A DNA stretch of 64,000 nt from Chitinophaga arvensicola. GTDB taxonomy: Bacteria; Bacteroidota; Bacteroidia; Chitinophagales; Chitinophagaceae. How positions within the stretch are numbered: the stretch's first letter is position 1; every line of letters begins with the position of its first letter. The DNA is taken from assembly GCF_900110835.1 (NCBI RefSeq), contig NZ_FOJG01000001.1, positions 1,499,022 to 1,563,021 of the forward strand, written 5' to 3'. A program made the position numbers and the translations under genes. Below, in pieces: positions 17,353 through 26,362 of the stretch. Under the pieces are notes generated by a model. It worked only from the letters and a program-made list of their open reading frames with translations, searched no databases and was not told the DNA's origin.

Positions 17353-17393
17353 CCGGGGAGATAAAAGCGGATATGTCCGCTTCTATCTCCCCG
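17353..17393 (-). terminator. Hairpin downstream of fabF
   Basis: A nearly perfect 41-base inverted repeat: CCGGGGAGATAAAAGCGGA pairs with TCCGCTTCTATCTCCCCGG, with one mismatch and a three-base loop. It lies between the fabF stop and uvrA. The sequence closely matches the hairpin at 12978-13014. Confidence 0.75.
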
Positions 17394-17435
17394 GTTATTA
17401 TTTAGAGCTGTTTATCCATCAGCAGATGGAGATCA

Positions 17436-18698
17436 TTAAGCTGTATATTTTTTGAATACTACGATAGCGTTGTGACCACCGAAGCCAAAAGTGTTGCTCA
17501 TGGCTACGTTTACGGTACGTTGCTGTGCCTTGCCGAGGGTAAGGTTCAGGTTAGTAGGGATTCCTTCACCAAGAATAGAAGTGTTGATGGTGGGAGGAAT
17601 GATATCTTCCTGGGTAGCTTTGATACAGGCGATGGCTTCAATAGCACCGGCAGCTCCAAGCAGGTGACCTGTCATGGATTTGGTAGCGCTGATATTGAGT
17701 TTTTCCACGTGATCGCCGAAGGCAGATACGATGGCTTTCAGCTCGCTGAGATCTCCTACCGGAGTGGAAGTAGTGTGGGAGTTGATGTAATCCACTGCGG
17801 TTGGTTCAATACCGGCATCTTCCAGGGCCTGTTCCATACCTAAACGTGCGCCCATTCCTTCCGGATGGGTAGCAGTGAGGTGATAGGCATCGCAGGTCAT
17901 GGCGCCGCCAATCATTTCGCCGTAGATGGTAGCACCTCTGGCGATGGCGTGCTCGTATTCTTCCAGGATGATGGCGCCGGCGCCTTCACCCATTACAAAA
18001 CCATCACGTTCTATATCAAACGGGCGGGAAGCATGGGTAGGATCTTCGTTGCGGGTAGACAATGCTTTGAGGGCATTGAAACCTGCAATACCAGCACGGG
18101 TTACAGGAGCTTCAGAGCCACCTGCCACAATTGCGTTGGCTTTACCCAGACGGATGTAGTTGAAAGCATCTACCAGTGCACTGGTAGAGGAAGCACAGGC
18201 AGAAACCGTGCAGAAGTTGATACCCATGAAACCGTATTTCATCGCTATCTGACCTGCTGCAATGTCACATATTAATTTAGGAATAAAGAACGGGTTGAAT
18301 TTAGGCACAAAGTTCTGTTGTGTGAATTCAACGATCTGTTCTTCGAACGTAAGCATCCCGCCGTTGCCGGATGCCCAGATCACACCAACTTTAGTTTTGT
18401 CGATCCCTTCTTTGTCGAGGCCAGCATTTACTACTGCTTCCTGGGCAGCCGCCATAGCGTACTGTGTGAAACAATCCATTTTGCGGGCTTCCTTCTTTTC
18501 CATATACTTTTCCACCTCAAATCCTTTCACTTCACAGGCGAATTTTGTTTTAAACTCTGTGGTGTCGAATTTAGTGATGGGGCCGGCGCCACTAACGCCT
18601 GCCTTCATATTGTTCCAAAAAGTATCTACATCATTCCCGATAGGTGTTAATGCTCCCAAGCCGGTAACCACAACCCTTTTCAGTGTAACAGTACGCAT
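17436..18698 (-). CDS. fabF: Beta-ketoacyl-ACP synthase II
   Basis: 420 residues. It condenses malonyl-ACP with acyl-ACP in fatty acid elongation. The thiolase fold has the catalytic VSACASSTSAL (Cys) and two histidines, in SHTTSTPVGD and KSMTGHLLGAAGA. A typical FabF stretch TCDAYHLTATHPEG is present. In many bacteria acpP lies beside fabF; here no acpP is visible and the gene is flanked by a hairpin and an unrelated gene, though a fatty acid desaturase follows 261 bases upstream on the same strand. A good -7 element lies in front. Confidence 0.95.
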   Translation of the reverse strand: MRTVTLKRVVVTGLGALTPIGNDVDTFWNNMKAGVSGAGPITKFDTTEFKTKFACEVKGFEVEKYMEKKEARKMDCFTQYAMAAAQEAVVNAGLDKEGIDKTKVGVIWASGNGGMLTFEEQIVEFTQQNFVPKFNPFFIPKLICDIAAGQIAMKYGFMGINFCTVSACASSTSALVDAFNYIRLGKANAIVAGGSEAPVTRAGIAGFNALKALSTRNEDPTHASRPFDIERDGFVMGEGAGAIILEEYEHAIARGATIYGEMIGGAMTCDAYHLTATHPEGMGARLGMEQALEDAGIEPTAVDYINSHTTSTPVGDLSELKAIVSAFGDHVEKLNISATKSMTGHLLGAAGAIEAIACIKATQEDIIPPTINTSILGEGIPTNLNLTLGKAQQRTVNVAMSNTFGFGGHNAIVVFKKYTA

Positions 18699-18729
18699 AT
18701 TTTTTACTTTAATAAAAAAAGTTAGAGCG

Positions 18730-18737
18730 CAAATTTA
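18730..18737 (-). promoter_or_regulatory. Predicted -7 element of the fabF promoter
   Basis: It reads TAAATTTG on the minus strand, an exact TAnnTTTG match, about 32 bases before the fabF ATG. The expected -33 position is only CTT, so the promoter call rests on the -7 element. Confidence 0.5.
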
Positions 18738-18959
18738 GTTACTTATTGTTATGATTAAGCATATTCATTAAGATAATATAATATAACTTTTTGGAATTTA
18801 CGTCGAAACTCAGTGTGGTGGCTTATTTGTAAGCATGCGATCGCAGGAACTGACAGTTCTCTTACCAATTTCATAACATTTTTAATTTAAAAATGCTGAA
18901 ATGCAAGCGAATTGTAATCCATAAAAGTAAAGCGCTGCCGGATAACCGGTAATATATTA

Positions 18960-20033
18960 TCAGGCTGCAGCAACGACTGCGGGTACCGGTAATACCGTGA
19001 TTTTGCGGGTACGTTGTTTAAGGAAAGAAATAATTTCCGCATCTGTCTGGAAGCGGTCGCCGATGTTGACGAAGTGTTTTGCCAGCAGATCATAGCGCTT
19101 GCCCATAAGATAGGCCCATACATGGAGGAAGTGAATGCCGTCGAATACAATGGCATCATTGGCGATGTATTCATCCAGTGTTTTGGTAAAATATACGGGA
19201 TGTTCTGTCCAGTGCATGTTAGGTTTTACGTGATGACTGATATGATAGCCATCGTTCCAGCACTTGTGATTATATTTTGTATTGATACAGGTGATACTGT
19301 TTTTGTAGGAATTGTCAGGTTCTTCGGAACAGATAAAGGCGTGTTGGGCCCAGTTTCCGACCATCATGATAACACGGGAAATCATAAAGGGCAATATAAA
19401 TACAACAAATGTAGCCGGGAAATTGATAAAGGATAAACCAACACATGCGCCAATAAAAAGTACTTCTCCTCTTACCAGTTTTACCATCAGCTTACTTCTT
19501 TTCCGCTGTAAATGATAGCGGGCCGTATCATAAACACCAAAAGTGATGAAACTTCCCAGGTATGAAAGAAATCCACGGAAAGAGTCGCGTTGATAGATCA
19601 TGGTACAACTGTCATCATCCGGCATATTATTTTCCGGATGGTGCATCCCGATGTGGTGAGAGTAGTAGCCTTCCGGTGTTTGTCCGAACAGGGGACCAAT
19701 CGCCCAGGGCAGGTAGTTATTCCAGAACTGGTATTTTTTTTCAAAGAAGGCGCGGTGGCTGGTGCAATGGAGCATCAGGCCAAACGGGCCTTTGAAGGTA
19801 AAGTTATTCAGGAACTGGTATGCGATGGCAGCAGCCCACCAAATCCAGTTGTTCATTCCCGGGATATAGAGGATGATTGCCAGTGGCCAGAGCGTAAAAG
19901 TAATTTTAAGGGTAAGGTATACAAAGGGCAAGTCACGTTCATCCCTGATCCAGCTTTTAAAAAGACGGTCAAGAGCAGTTTCATGTGTGGGTTTTATGTA
20001 AACTGGGTCTGTGAGTTGAGAAAGTTGCTTCAT
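18960..20033 (-). CDS. Membrane fatty acid desaturase/hydroxylase family protein
   Basis: 357 residues with several hydrophobic segments (about 40-85 and 185-225). The three histidine clusters that bind the di-iron centre are present: HCTSH, HHIGMHH and HISHHVKPNMH. This fits acyl-lipid desaturases that introduce a double bond in membrane lipids. The substrate and position are not predictable. It stands alone between fabF and a divergent LacI gene. The extreme C-terminus is a short Ala/Val tail. Confidence 0.85.
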   Translation of the reverse strand: MKQLSQLTDPVYIKPTHETALDRLFKSWIRDERDLPFVYLTLKITFTLWPLAIILYIPGMNNWIWWAAAIAYQFLNNFTFKGPFGLMLHCTSHRAFFEKKYQFWNNYLPWAIGPLFGQTPEGYYSHHIGMHHPENNMPDDDSCTMIYQRDSFRGFLSYLGSFITFGVYDTARYHLQRKRSKLMVKLVRGEVLFIGACVGLSFINFPATFVVFILPFMISRVIMMVGNWAQHAFICSEEPDNSYKNSITCINTKYNHKCWNDGYHISHHVKPNMHWTEHPVYFTKTLDEYIANDAIVFDGIHFLHVWAYLMGKRYDLLAKHFVNIGDRFQTDAEIISFLKQRTRKITVLPVPAVVAAA

Positions 20034-20181
20034 ATGCTCATTGTATGTTTTACTACAGTTGTAATAATGTTGGCAGAAAAGGAGCCGGTGAATTATTATA
20101 ACGTGGCCCCGGGAGAAATATTATTCCACATAGGTTAACTGAAAGGTAACCATTTTTTTCTTCTCTGGCGGTAATTACGGG

Positions 20182-20189
20182 TATTTTTG
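20182..20189 (+). promoter_or_regulatory. Predicted -7 element of the lacI-type gene
   Basis: TATTTTTG matches TAnnTTTG exactly. The -33 position is T-rich without TTG. The start would leave a leader of roughly 115 bases before the ATG at 20313. Confidence 0.4.
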
Positions 20190-20312
20190 TAATTTCCGTT
20201 CGAATGTGTATCTGTCAGAGGCGAACATGACCCTGTAATATTATAACTGTCCGGGTATGTGAAAATGTGCAGGTCGTACCATTTTTATATATGCCAAAAC
20301 CAATCACTATAC

Positions 20313-21329
20313 ATGAAGCGATTAACCCTTAAGGATGTTGCAAAAATGGCGGGAGTAGCGCCTTCCACGGTCTCTTTCGTTTTAAACGGAAAGGGGAAAC
20401 AAATGCGCATCCGGGATGAGGTAGCCACCAGAATCATGCAGGTAGCGGAAAAGTCCGGCTATGAGCCCCATCGTATGGCGGTTAACCTGCGTACAGGCCA
20501 GTCCAAAACTTTGGGACTGATCGTAGAAAGCATTTCCGGAAGCTTTTTTGCCAGTCTGGCTAAAACGATCGAAACCGAAGCGGAGCGCCGGGGATACAAT
20601 GTGGTATACTGTAGTACCGAGAATAACGCCCAGAAAGGCGGAGAACTGATCCGCATGCTGGGTCGGCAAATGGTAGACGGCTACCTGATTACCCCCGCAC
20701 CCGGAATGGAAAAGGAGATCCAGCACCTGGTGACACAGCACAAACCAGTAGTACTGATGGATAGCTACTTCCCCGCTATCAAAACACCCTATGTACTGAT
20801 CAATAACTTTGACGGTGTACAGCAGGGCATGAAACACCTGATCAGTAAAGGGTTTACAAAAATAGCCTTCGTAATGGTAGATGTAAAGCTGATCCAGATC
20901 GAAGAACGCCTGCGCGGCTATACCACCGCCCTCAAGGAACACAAGATCCCGGTAAAGAAAAAGTATATCCTCCAGCTGCAATATCACCGGCAGCGGGAAG
21001 ATTCACTGAATGAACTCCAGGAGTTTATTGAGGCCAATCCTGAACTGGACGCCATCTTCTTCTCCACCAATTACCTGGGTATCCTGGGACTGGAAGTAAT
21101 TGCCCGAATGGGGTTAAAGATGCCGGAAGACCTGTCTGTAGTTTGTTTTGACGACCACGATATCTTCCGTTTGTATCCTCCCGGTATCTCGGTAATAGAG
21201 CAGCCGATAGAAGGAATCGCCAAAACCGCCATAGATCTGTTGATGCACCAACTGGATAAAAACAGTGGCCCGATGAAGAAAACAGCCGTGGAATTACCCG
21301 GAAAATTTATCCTGAGAGGATCTGCCTGA
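20313..21329 (+). CDS. LacI family transcriptional regulator
   Basis: 338 residues from the ATG at 20313, chosen because it gives the canonical MKRLTLKDVAKMAGVAPSTVSFVLNG helix-turn-helix start; an upstream in-frame ATG adds unrelated residues. The hinge helix is near 45-60. The periplasmic-binding-like effector domain (about 62-338) has GLIVESISGSFFASL and the closing motif IEQPIEGIAKTAIDLL. It stands 221 bases upstream of two GH92 mannosidase genes on the same strand, so control by a mannose-containing or derived sugar is a fair inference. Confidence 0.92.
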   Translation: MKRLTLKDVAKMAGVAPSTVSFVLNGKGKQMRIRDEVATRIMQVAEKSGYEPHRMAVNLRTGQSKTLGLIVESISGSFFASLAKTIETEAERRGYNVVYCSTENNAQKGGELIRMLGRQMVDGYLITPAPGMEKEIQHLVTQHKPVVLMDSYFPAIKTPYVLINNFDGVQQGMKHLISKGFTKIAFVMVDVKLIQIEERLRGYTTALKEHKIPVKKKYILQLQYHRQREDSLNELQEFIEANPELDAIFFSTNYLGILGLEVIARMGLKMPEDLSVVCFDDHDIFRLYPPGISVIEQPIEGIAKTAIDLLMHQLDKNSGPMKKTAVELPGKFILRGSA

Positions 21330-21491
21330 GCGGGCAACCACTTGTAAAAAAAGCGTTAAATACTTGCAATTGCTGGAAAAATATTTATACTTTTAGAACT
21401 GGCTTTTAAAGTTAAAGAGGAAAGGATTCGTAGAATCTTTTTTTTCTATACCTGTGCTAAATCGATTTTGTTGTAATTTCACGGTAACTTT

Positions 21492-21507
21492 ACACATATT
21501 AATGTGT
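21492..21507 (+). promoter_or_regulatory. Palindrome before the first GH92 gene, possible LacI operator
   Basis: ACACATATTAATGTGT has perfect six-base arms around ATTA. It overlaps a weak -7 match TAACTTTA (21485-21492) 44 bases before the GH92 ATG. Position and symmetry suit a LacI-family site, but the regulator link is inferred from neighbourhood only. Confidence 0.4.
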
Positions 21508-21550
21508 TATTAGCGAAAAGGATCATTTTTGTTGTACATAATATCTAATC

Positions 21551-23845
21551 ATGAAAAAAGTTGGACTGTTAGCAGCCGCTTTGTTATGCCTGCATGGCGC
21601 TCATAGCCAGACGGTAAATAAAGTAGCTGAGCCGGCGGAATGGGTAAACACCCTGATGGGCTCTGATTCCAAAGTGAGCTTATCAAACGGAAATACCTAT
21701 CCTGCCATTGCCCTGCCCTGGGGAATGAACTTCTGGATGCCACAAACCAATACCATGGGCAATGGCTGGGCTTATCAATATACCGCTGATAAGATCAGGG
21801 GATTTAAGCAAACGCACCAACCTTCACCCTGGATCAACGACTATGGTCAGTTTGCCATTATGCCCGTTACCGGTACCGTGAAGTTTGATCAGAACAAACG
21901 CGCCAGCTGGTTTTCTCATAAATCAGAAGTAGCCAAACCATATTATTACAGCGTATACCTCGCAGACCCTGACGTTACCACAGAAATTACACCTACCGAA
22001 AGGGCCGCACAGCTGCGTTTCACCTATCCGGCTACCGACAGTGCCTTCATCGTAGTGGATGCATTCGACAAAGGTTCCTATATTAAAATATTACCGGAAG
22101 AAAAGAAGATAATCGGATACACTACCAAAAACAGTGGCGGCGTACCTTCCAACTTCAAGAACTACTTTATTATCAAATTTGATAAGGCATTTACCGTTGC
22201 CGATATCTGGCACGACTCCGTGCTGGTGAAAGGTAAACTGGAACTGCAGGCCGATCATACCGGCGCCGTAGTAGGATTCAAAACAAAGAAAGGCGAAAAG
22301 GTAGGAATCAAAACTGCTTCTTCCTTTATCAGCTTCGAACAGGCTGAATTGAACCTGCAACGCGAAATCGGACAGGAAAGCTTTGATGTGACCTGCAAAA
22401 AAGCAAAAGATATCTGGAATAAAGAATTGGGCAGATTGTCTGTAGAAGGCGGTACCAGCGACCAGGTAAGTACTTTCTACTCCTCCCTGTACCGCACCAT
22501 GCTGTTCCCGCGCAAGTTCTACGAAATCGACGCGAAGAACGCAATTGTACACTACAGCCCGTTCAATGGCCAGGTATTACCCGGCTATATGTTCACCGAC
22601 AACGGTTTCTGGGATACTTTCCGCGCAGTACATCCTTTCTTCACCCTGATGTATCCTACGCTGAGTTCACACATCATGGAAGGACTGTCTAACGCCTACA
22701 CCGAAAGCGGCTGGTTACCAGAGTGGGCAAGCCCCGGTCACCGCGATTGCATGGTGGGTTCCAACTCCGCTTCCCTCATTGCTGACGCATACCTGAAAGG
22801 TATCCGTGGCTACGATATCAATAACCTCTACAAAGGTATCCTGAAGAACTCCGAGAACGAAGGTCCGCTGAGTTCTGTAGGCCGCCTGGGTGTGAAATAT
22901 TATAATGACCTGGGTTATGTGCCTTACGATGTAAACGTAAACGAAAATGCCGCACGTACCCTGGAATATGCTTACGACGACTTCACCATTTACCAGCTGG
23001 CAAAAGCGCTGAACCGTCCGAAAAGCGAAATAGACCTGTTTGAAAAACGCTCCCAGAATTACCGGAACCTCTTTGATCCGGAAACTAAACTGATGCGTGG
23101 TAAGAACAAGGATGGTAAATTCCAGACACCTTTCAATCCGTTCAAATGGGGAGATGCCTTTACAGAAGGAAACAGCTGGCACTATACCTGGTCTGTATTC
23201 CATGACGTACAAGGCTTAGCCAAACTGATGGGCGGCCGCGATATGTTTGTCAATATGCTGGATTCAGTTTTCAACATGCCACCGGTATTTGATGAAAGCT
23301 ACTACGGTACTGTCATCCACGAGATCCGCGAAATGCAGATCATGAATATGGGCCAGTATGCTCACGGCAACCAGCCTATTCAACACATGATCTATTTATA
23401 TAACTATGCAGGCCAGCCATGGAAAACACAATACTGGATCCGCCAGGTAATGAGCCGTTTGTACAAAGCCACTCCGGATGGATACTGTGGTGACGAAGAC
23501 AACGGTCAAACCAGCGCCTGGTACGTGTTCTCCGCTATGGGCTTCTACCCTGTTTGTCCGGGTACACAACAGTATGTACTGGGTACTCCACTGTTCTCCA
23601 AACTGACCATGACTTTGGAAGATGGTAAGAAAATGGTGATCAACGCACCGGGCAACAGCGACACCAACCTGTATGTTCAGAAAGCTACTTTAAACGGACA
23701 GACCTATACGAAAAACTGGATCAGCCACCAGGACCTGCAGAAAGGCGGTACCCTGGAATTCAAAATGGGCGCCACTCCTGAGAAATCAAGAGGAACCGAT
23801 CCGGCTGCTTTCCCGTATTCGTATTCTCCTACAGCGAACAAGTAG
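21551..23845 (+). CDS. GH92 family glycoside hydrolase (exo-alpha-mannosidase), secreted
   Basis: 764 residues with a signal peptide (MKKVGLLAAALLCLHGAHSQ). An N-terminal beta-sandwich is followed by the (alpha/alpha)6 catalytic barrel. FTEGNSWHYTW holds the presumed general acid Glu. GDEDNGQTSAWYVFSAMGFYPVCPG is the second catalytic block, here DNGQT where most members have DCGQM. The family consists of calcium-dependent inverting exo-alpha-mannosidases acting on N-glycans or mannans in the periplasm or at the cell surface. It is the first gene of a pair with the next GH92 and follows a LacI regulator. No SusC/SusD genes are adjacent. Confidence 0.93.
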   Translation: MKKVGLLAAALLCLHGAHSQTVNKVAEPAEWVNTLMGSDSKVSLSNGNTYPAIALPWGMNFWMPQTNTMGNGWAYQYTADKIRGFKQTHQPSPWINDYGQFAIMPVTGTVKFDQNKRASWFSHKSEVAKPYYYSVYLADPDVTTEITPTERAAQLRFTYPATDSAFIVVDAFDKGSYIKILPEEKKIIGYTTKNSGGVPSNFKNYFIIKFDKAFTVADIWHDSVLVKGKLELQADHTGAVVGFKTKKGEKVGIKTASSFISFEQAELNLQREIGQESFDVTCKKAKDIWNKELGRLSVEGGTSDQVSTFYSSLYRTMLFPRKFYEIDAKNAIVHYSPFNGQVLPGYMFTDNGFWDTFRAVHPFFTLMYPTLSSHIMEGLSNAYTESGWLPEWASPGHRDCMVGSNSASLIADAYLKGIRGYDINNLYKGILKNSENEGPLSSVGRLGVKYYNDLGYVPYDVNVNENAARTLEYAYDDFTIYQLAKALNRPKSEIDLFEKRSQNYRNLFDPETKLMRGKNKDGKFQTPFNPFKWGDAFTEGNSWHYTWSVFHDVQGLAKLMGGRDMFVNMLDSVFNMPPVFDESYYGTVIHEIREMQIMNMGQYAHGNQPIQHMIYLYNYAGQPWKTQYWIRQVMSRLYKATPDGYCGDEDNGQTSAWYVFSAMGFYPVCPGTQQYVLGTPLFSKLTMTLEDGKKMVINAPGNSDTNLYVQKATLNGQTYTKNWISHQDLQKGGTLEFKMGATPEKSRGTDPAAFPYSYSPTANK

Positions 23846-24007
23846 TATTGCTGTCCGTGAACTATTTTCATTGTTCACTGAAATACTTCGTCCCGACTCT
23901 TCGGGATGTACAATTTTAAACTTTCAGCCCTTAGTCATCTGTTGTGTTTTGCTACCACAGGTGACTAATTGCTGATCGCTAAAGGTATACAGCCACAATC
24001 TACCACC

Positions 24008-26290
24008 ATGAGAAAAATTCTTCTACCGCTTTTATTCTTTTCCTCCCTGTCGGTATTTGCACAGGAAAACGTCATTCAATATGTGAAGCCGATCACCGGC
24101 ACACAAAGGATGGGACATACCTACCCCGGCGCTACCGTGCCTTTCGGGATGGTACAACTCAGTCCTGAAACGGATACCATTCCTTACGAAATGAATGGTA
24201 AGTATAATCCGGACGTGTATAAGTATTGCGCCGGTTATCAGTATGAAGACAAAACCATCGTAGGTTTCAGTCATACTCACTTCAGCGGCACCGGCCATTC
24301 CGATCTGGGCGATTTCCTGATTATGCCCACCGTAGGAACCCTGCAACTGAATCCCGGTACGGCTGATCATCCTGAAAGTGGCTACCGCTCTGCTTTTTCG
24401 CATAGCACAGAAGTAGCGGAACCCGCTTATTATAAAGTGAAACTGGAAGATGATAATATACTTGCGGAACTCACTGCCAGCAATCGCGTCGGATTCCATC
24501 AGTACACTTTCCCCGGTACCGATCAGGCACATATCATCCTCGATATGATGTCCGGTATCTATAACTACGACAATAAAAACGTGTGGACTTTCATCCGGGT
24601 GGAAAACGATACCCTGGTGACCGGCTTCCGCCAGACTAACGGTTGGGCACGTACGAGAATAGAGTATTTTGCGATGACCTTCTCCAAACCATTTGTAGCA
24701 TACGGACAGCAAAACAATGCCAAAGATGTGTATAAAGGCTTCTGGAGAAAGTTTGACCAGACAAAGAACTTCCCCGAAATGGCCGGCAGACAGGTACGCG
24801 CCTATTTCGATTTCAAGACAGCACCCGGTGAAAAGATCAAAATAAAAATGGCCCTGTCTCCGGTGAGTACCGAAGGCGCCCTGAAAAATCTGCGTGCAGA
24901 AATTCCAGGATGGGACTTTGACCAGGTAAAACGCGATGGACAGGCATTGTGGACCAAAGAACTGAATAAAATTCATATCGAATCCGGCAGCCGCGAAGAG
25001 AAAGAGAATTTCTATACCGCCATGTATCATGCGTTCATCAATCCTACTACTTATATGGATGTAGATGGACAATATCGCGGACTGGATATGAATATCCATA
25101 CCGCCAACGGATACACGAACTATACTACTTTCTCCCTGTGGGATACCTATCGCGCACTGCACCCGCTGTTTAACGTGATTCAGCCGAAACGCAATGCTGA
25201 TATGATCCAGTCGATGCTGAACCATTATGACCAGAGTGCGCAACACATGCTGCCTATCTGGTCGCATTATGCCAATGAAAACTGGTGCATGATCGGCTAC
25301 CACAGCGTATCCGTAATTGCGGATGCCATCATGAAAGGCAACGCTCCTTTCGATGTGAATAAAGCACTGGACGCCTGTGTTACCACCGCCCGCCACCGTA
25401 CTTACGATGGTCTTAGCTATTACATCGACAGAGGTTATATCCCGGAAGATAAGAATGGATCTTCTGTTTCAAAGACGCTGGAATATGCGTATGACGACTG
25501 GTGTATTGCACAGGTGGCAAAGAAATTGGGCAGAACAGATCTCTACGATGAGTTCATTAAACGTTCGCAGAATTATAAGAACGTATACGATAGCAATACC
25601 GGCTTCATGCGTCCTAAACTGGATGATGGCACCTTCAAAGCGAACTTTGATGCTTTGCAAACCCATGACCAGGGCTTTATTGAAGGGAATGCCTGGAACT
25701 ACAGTCTGTATGTACCACATTACCCTGACGAAATGATCGCCATGATGGGGGGGAAGAAACAGTTTACCACGCACCTGGATTCCCTGTTTACGATGGAGCT
25801 GCCTGATAAATATTTCGCTGAAACGGAAGATATTACCCGCGATGGCATCATCGGTAATTACGTTCATGGCAATGAGCCTTCCCATCATGTAGCCTATCTC
25901 TATAACTGGACCGGCTATCCGTGGAAAACACAGGAACGCGTTCGCATGATCCTGAAGAAGATGTATCATCCCGGACCGGATGGCCTGGGCGGTAACGACG
26001 ACTGCGGACAAATGAGCGCCTGGTATATCTTTACTACGCTTGGCTTCTACCCTGTATGCCCGGGTTCAGACCAGTATTCACTCGGTAGCCCGGCTATTGA
26101 TAAGGCTACTTTGCAGCTGGAGAACGGAAAGATTTTTGTAGTGGATGTGAAGAATCAAAGTGATAAAAACGTATATGTACAGAAGGTATTACTCAATGGT
26201 ACACCGTTGAACCGCTTGTACATTACACACGCAGATATTATGAATGGTGGCAGCATTACGTTTTATATGGGTGCCAAACCGAAGAAATAG
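24008..26290 (+). CDS. GH92 family glycoside hydrolase (exo-alpha-mannosidase), secreted
   Basis: 760 residues from the ATG at 24008, which gives a clear signal peptide (MRKILLPLLFFSSLSVFAQ); the upstream in-frame extension is not signal-like. Conserved blocks include GHTYPGATVPFGMVQLSP, SHTHFSGTGHSDLGD, GFIEGNAWNYS (general acid Glu) and the standard GGNDDCGQMSAWYIF. It is a more typical GH92 than its upstream partner, from which it has clearly diverged, so different mannosidic linkages are likely (inference). The 162-base gap contains a small hairpin (23891-23906) with no T-tract. Confidence 0.94.
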   Translation: MRKILLPLLFFSSLSVFAQENVIQYVKPITGTQRMGHTYPGATVPFGMVQLSPETDTIPYEMNGKYNPDVYKYCAGYQYEDKTIVGFSHTHFSGTGHSDLGDFLIMPTVGTLQLNPGTADHPESGYRSAFSHSTEVAEPAYYKVKLEDDNILAELTASNRVGFHQYTFPGTDQAHIILDMMSGIYNYDNKNVWTFIRVENDTLVTGFRQTNGWARTRIEYFAMTFSKPFVAYGQQNNAKDVYKGFWRKFDQTKNFPEMAGRQVRAYFDFKTAPGEKIKIKMALSPVSTEGALKNLRAEIPGWDFDQVKRDGQALWTKELNKIHIESGSREEKENFYTAMYHAFINPTTYMDVDGQYRGLDMNIHTANGYTNYTTFSLWDTYRALHPLFNVIQPKRNADMIQSMLNHYDQSAQHMLPIWSHYANENWCMIGYHSVSVIADAIMKGNAPFDVNKALDACVTTARHRTYDGLSYYIDRGYIPEDKNGSSVSKTLEYAYDDWCIAQVAKKLGRTDLYDEFIKRSQNYKNVYDSNTGFMRPKLDDGTFKANFDALQTHDQGFIEGNAWNYSLYVPHYPDEMIAMMGGKKQFTTHLDSLFTMELPDKYFAETEDITRDGIIGNYVHGNEPSHHVAYLYNWTGYPWKTQERVRMILKKMYHPGPDGLGGNDDCGQMSAWYIFTTLGFYPVCPGSDQYSLGSPAIDKATLQLENGKIFVVDVKNQSDKNVYVQKVLLNGTPLNRLYITHADIMNGGSITFYMGAKPKK

Positions 26291-26312
26291 TAAGTATTCC
26301 AATAAACAGAAA

Positions 26313-26343
26313 GGGAGTCTCCGGTTATGGAGACTCCCTTTTT
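26313..26343. terminator. Terminator between the GH92 pair and the ThuA operon
   Basis: A perfect ten-base stem GGGAGTCTCC (26313-26322) and GGAGACTCCC (26329-26338), loop GGTTAT, then five T. It separates convergent transcripts. Confidence 0.9.
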
Positions 26344-26362
26344 GTTTATAAAAGTATTGTTA

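Noticed and set aside
23891..23906. Small TCCCGA/TCGGGA hairpin between the two GH92 genes
   Set aside because: The stem is six bases with no T-tract, too weak to call a terminator.
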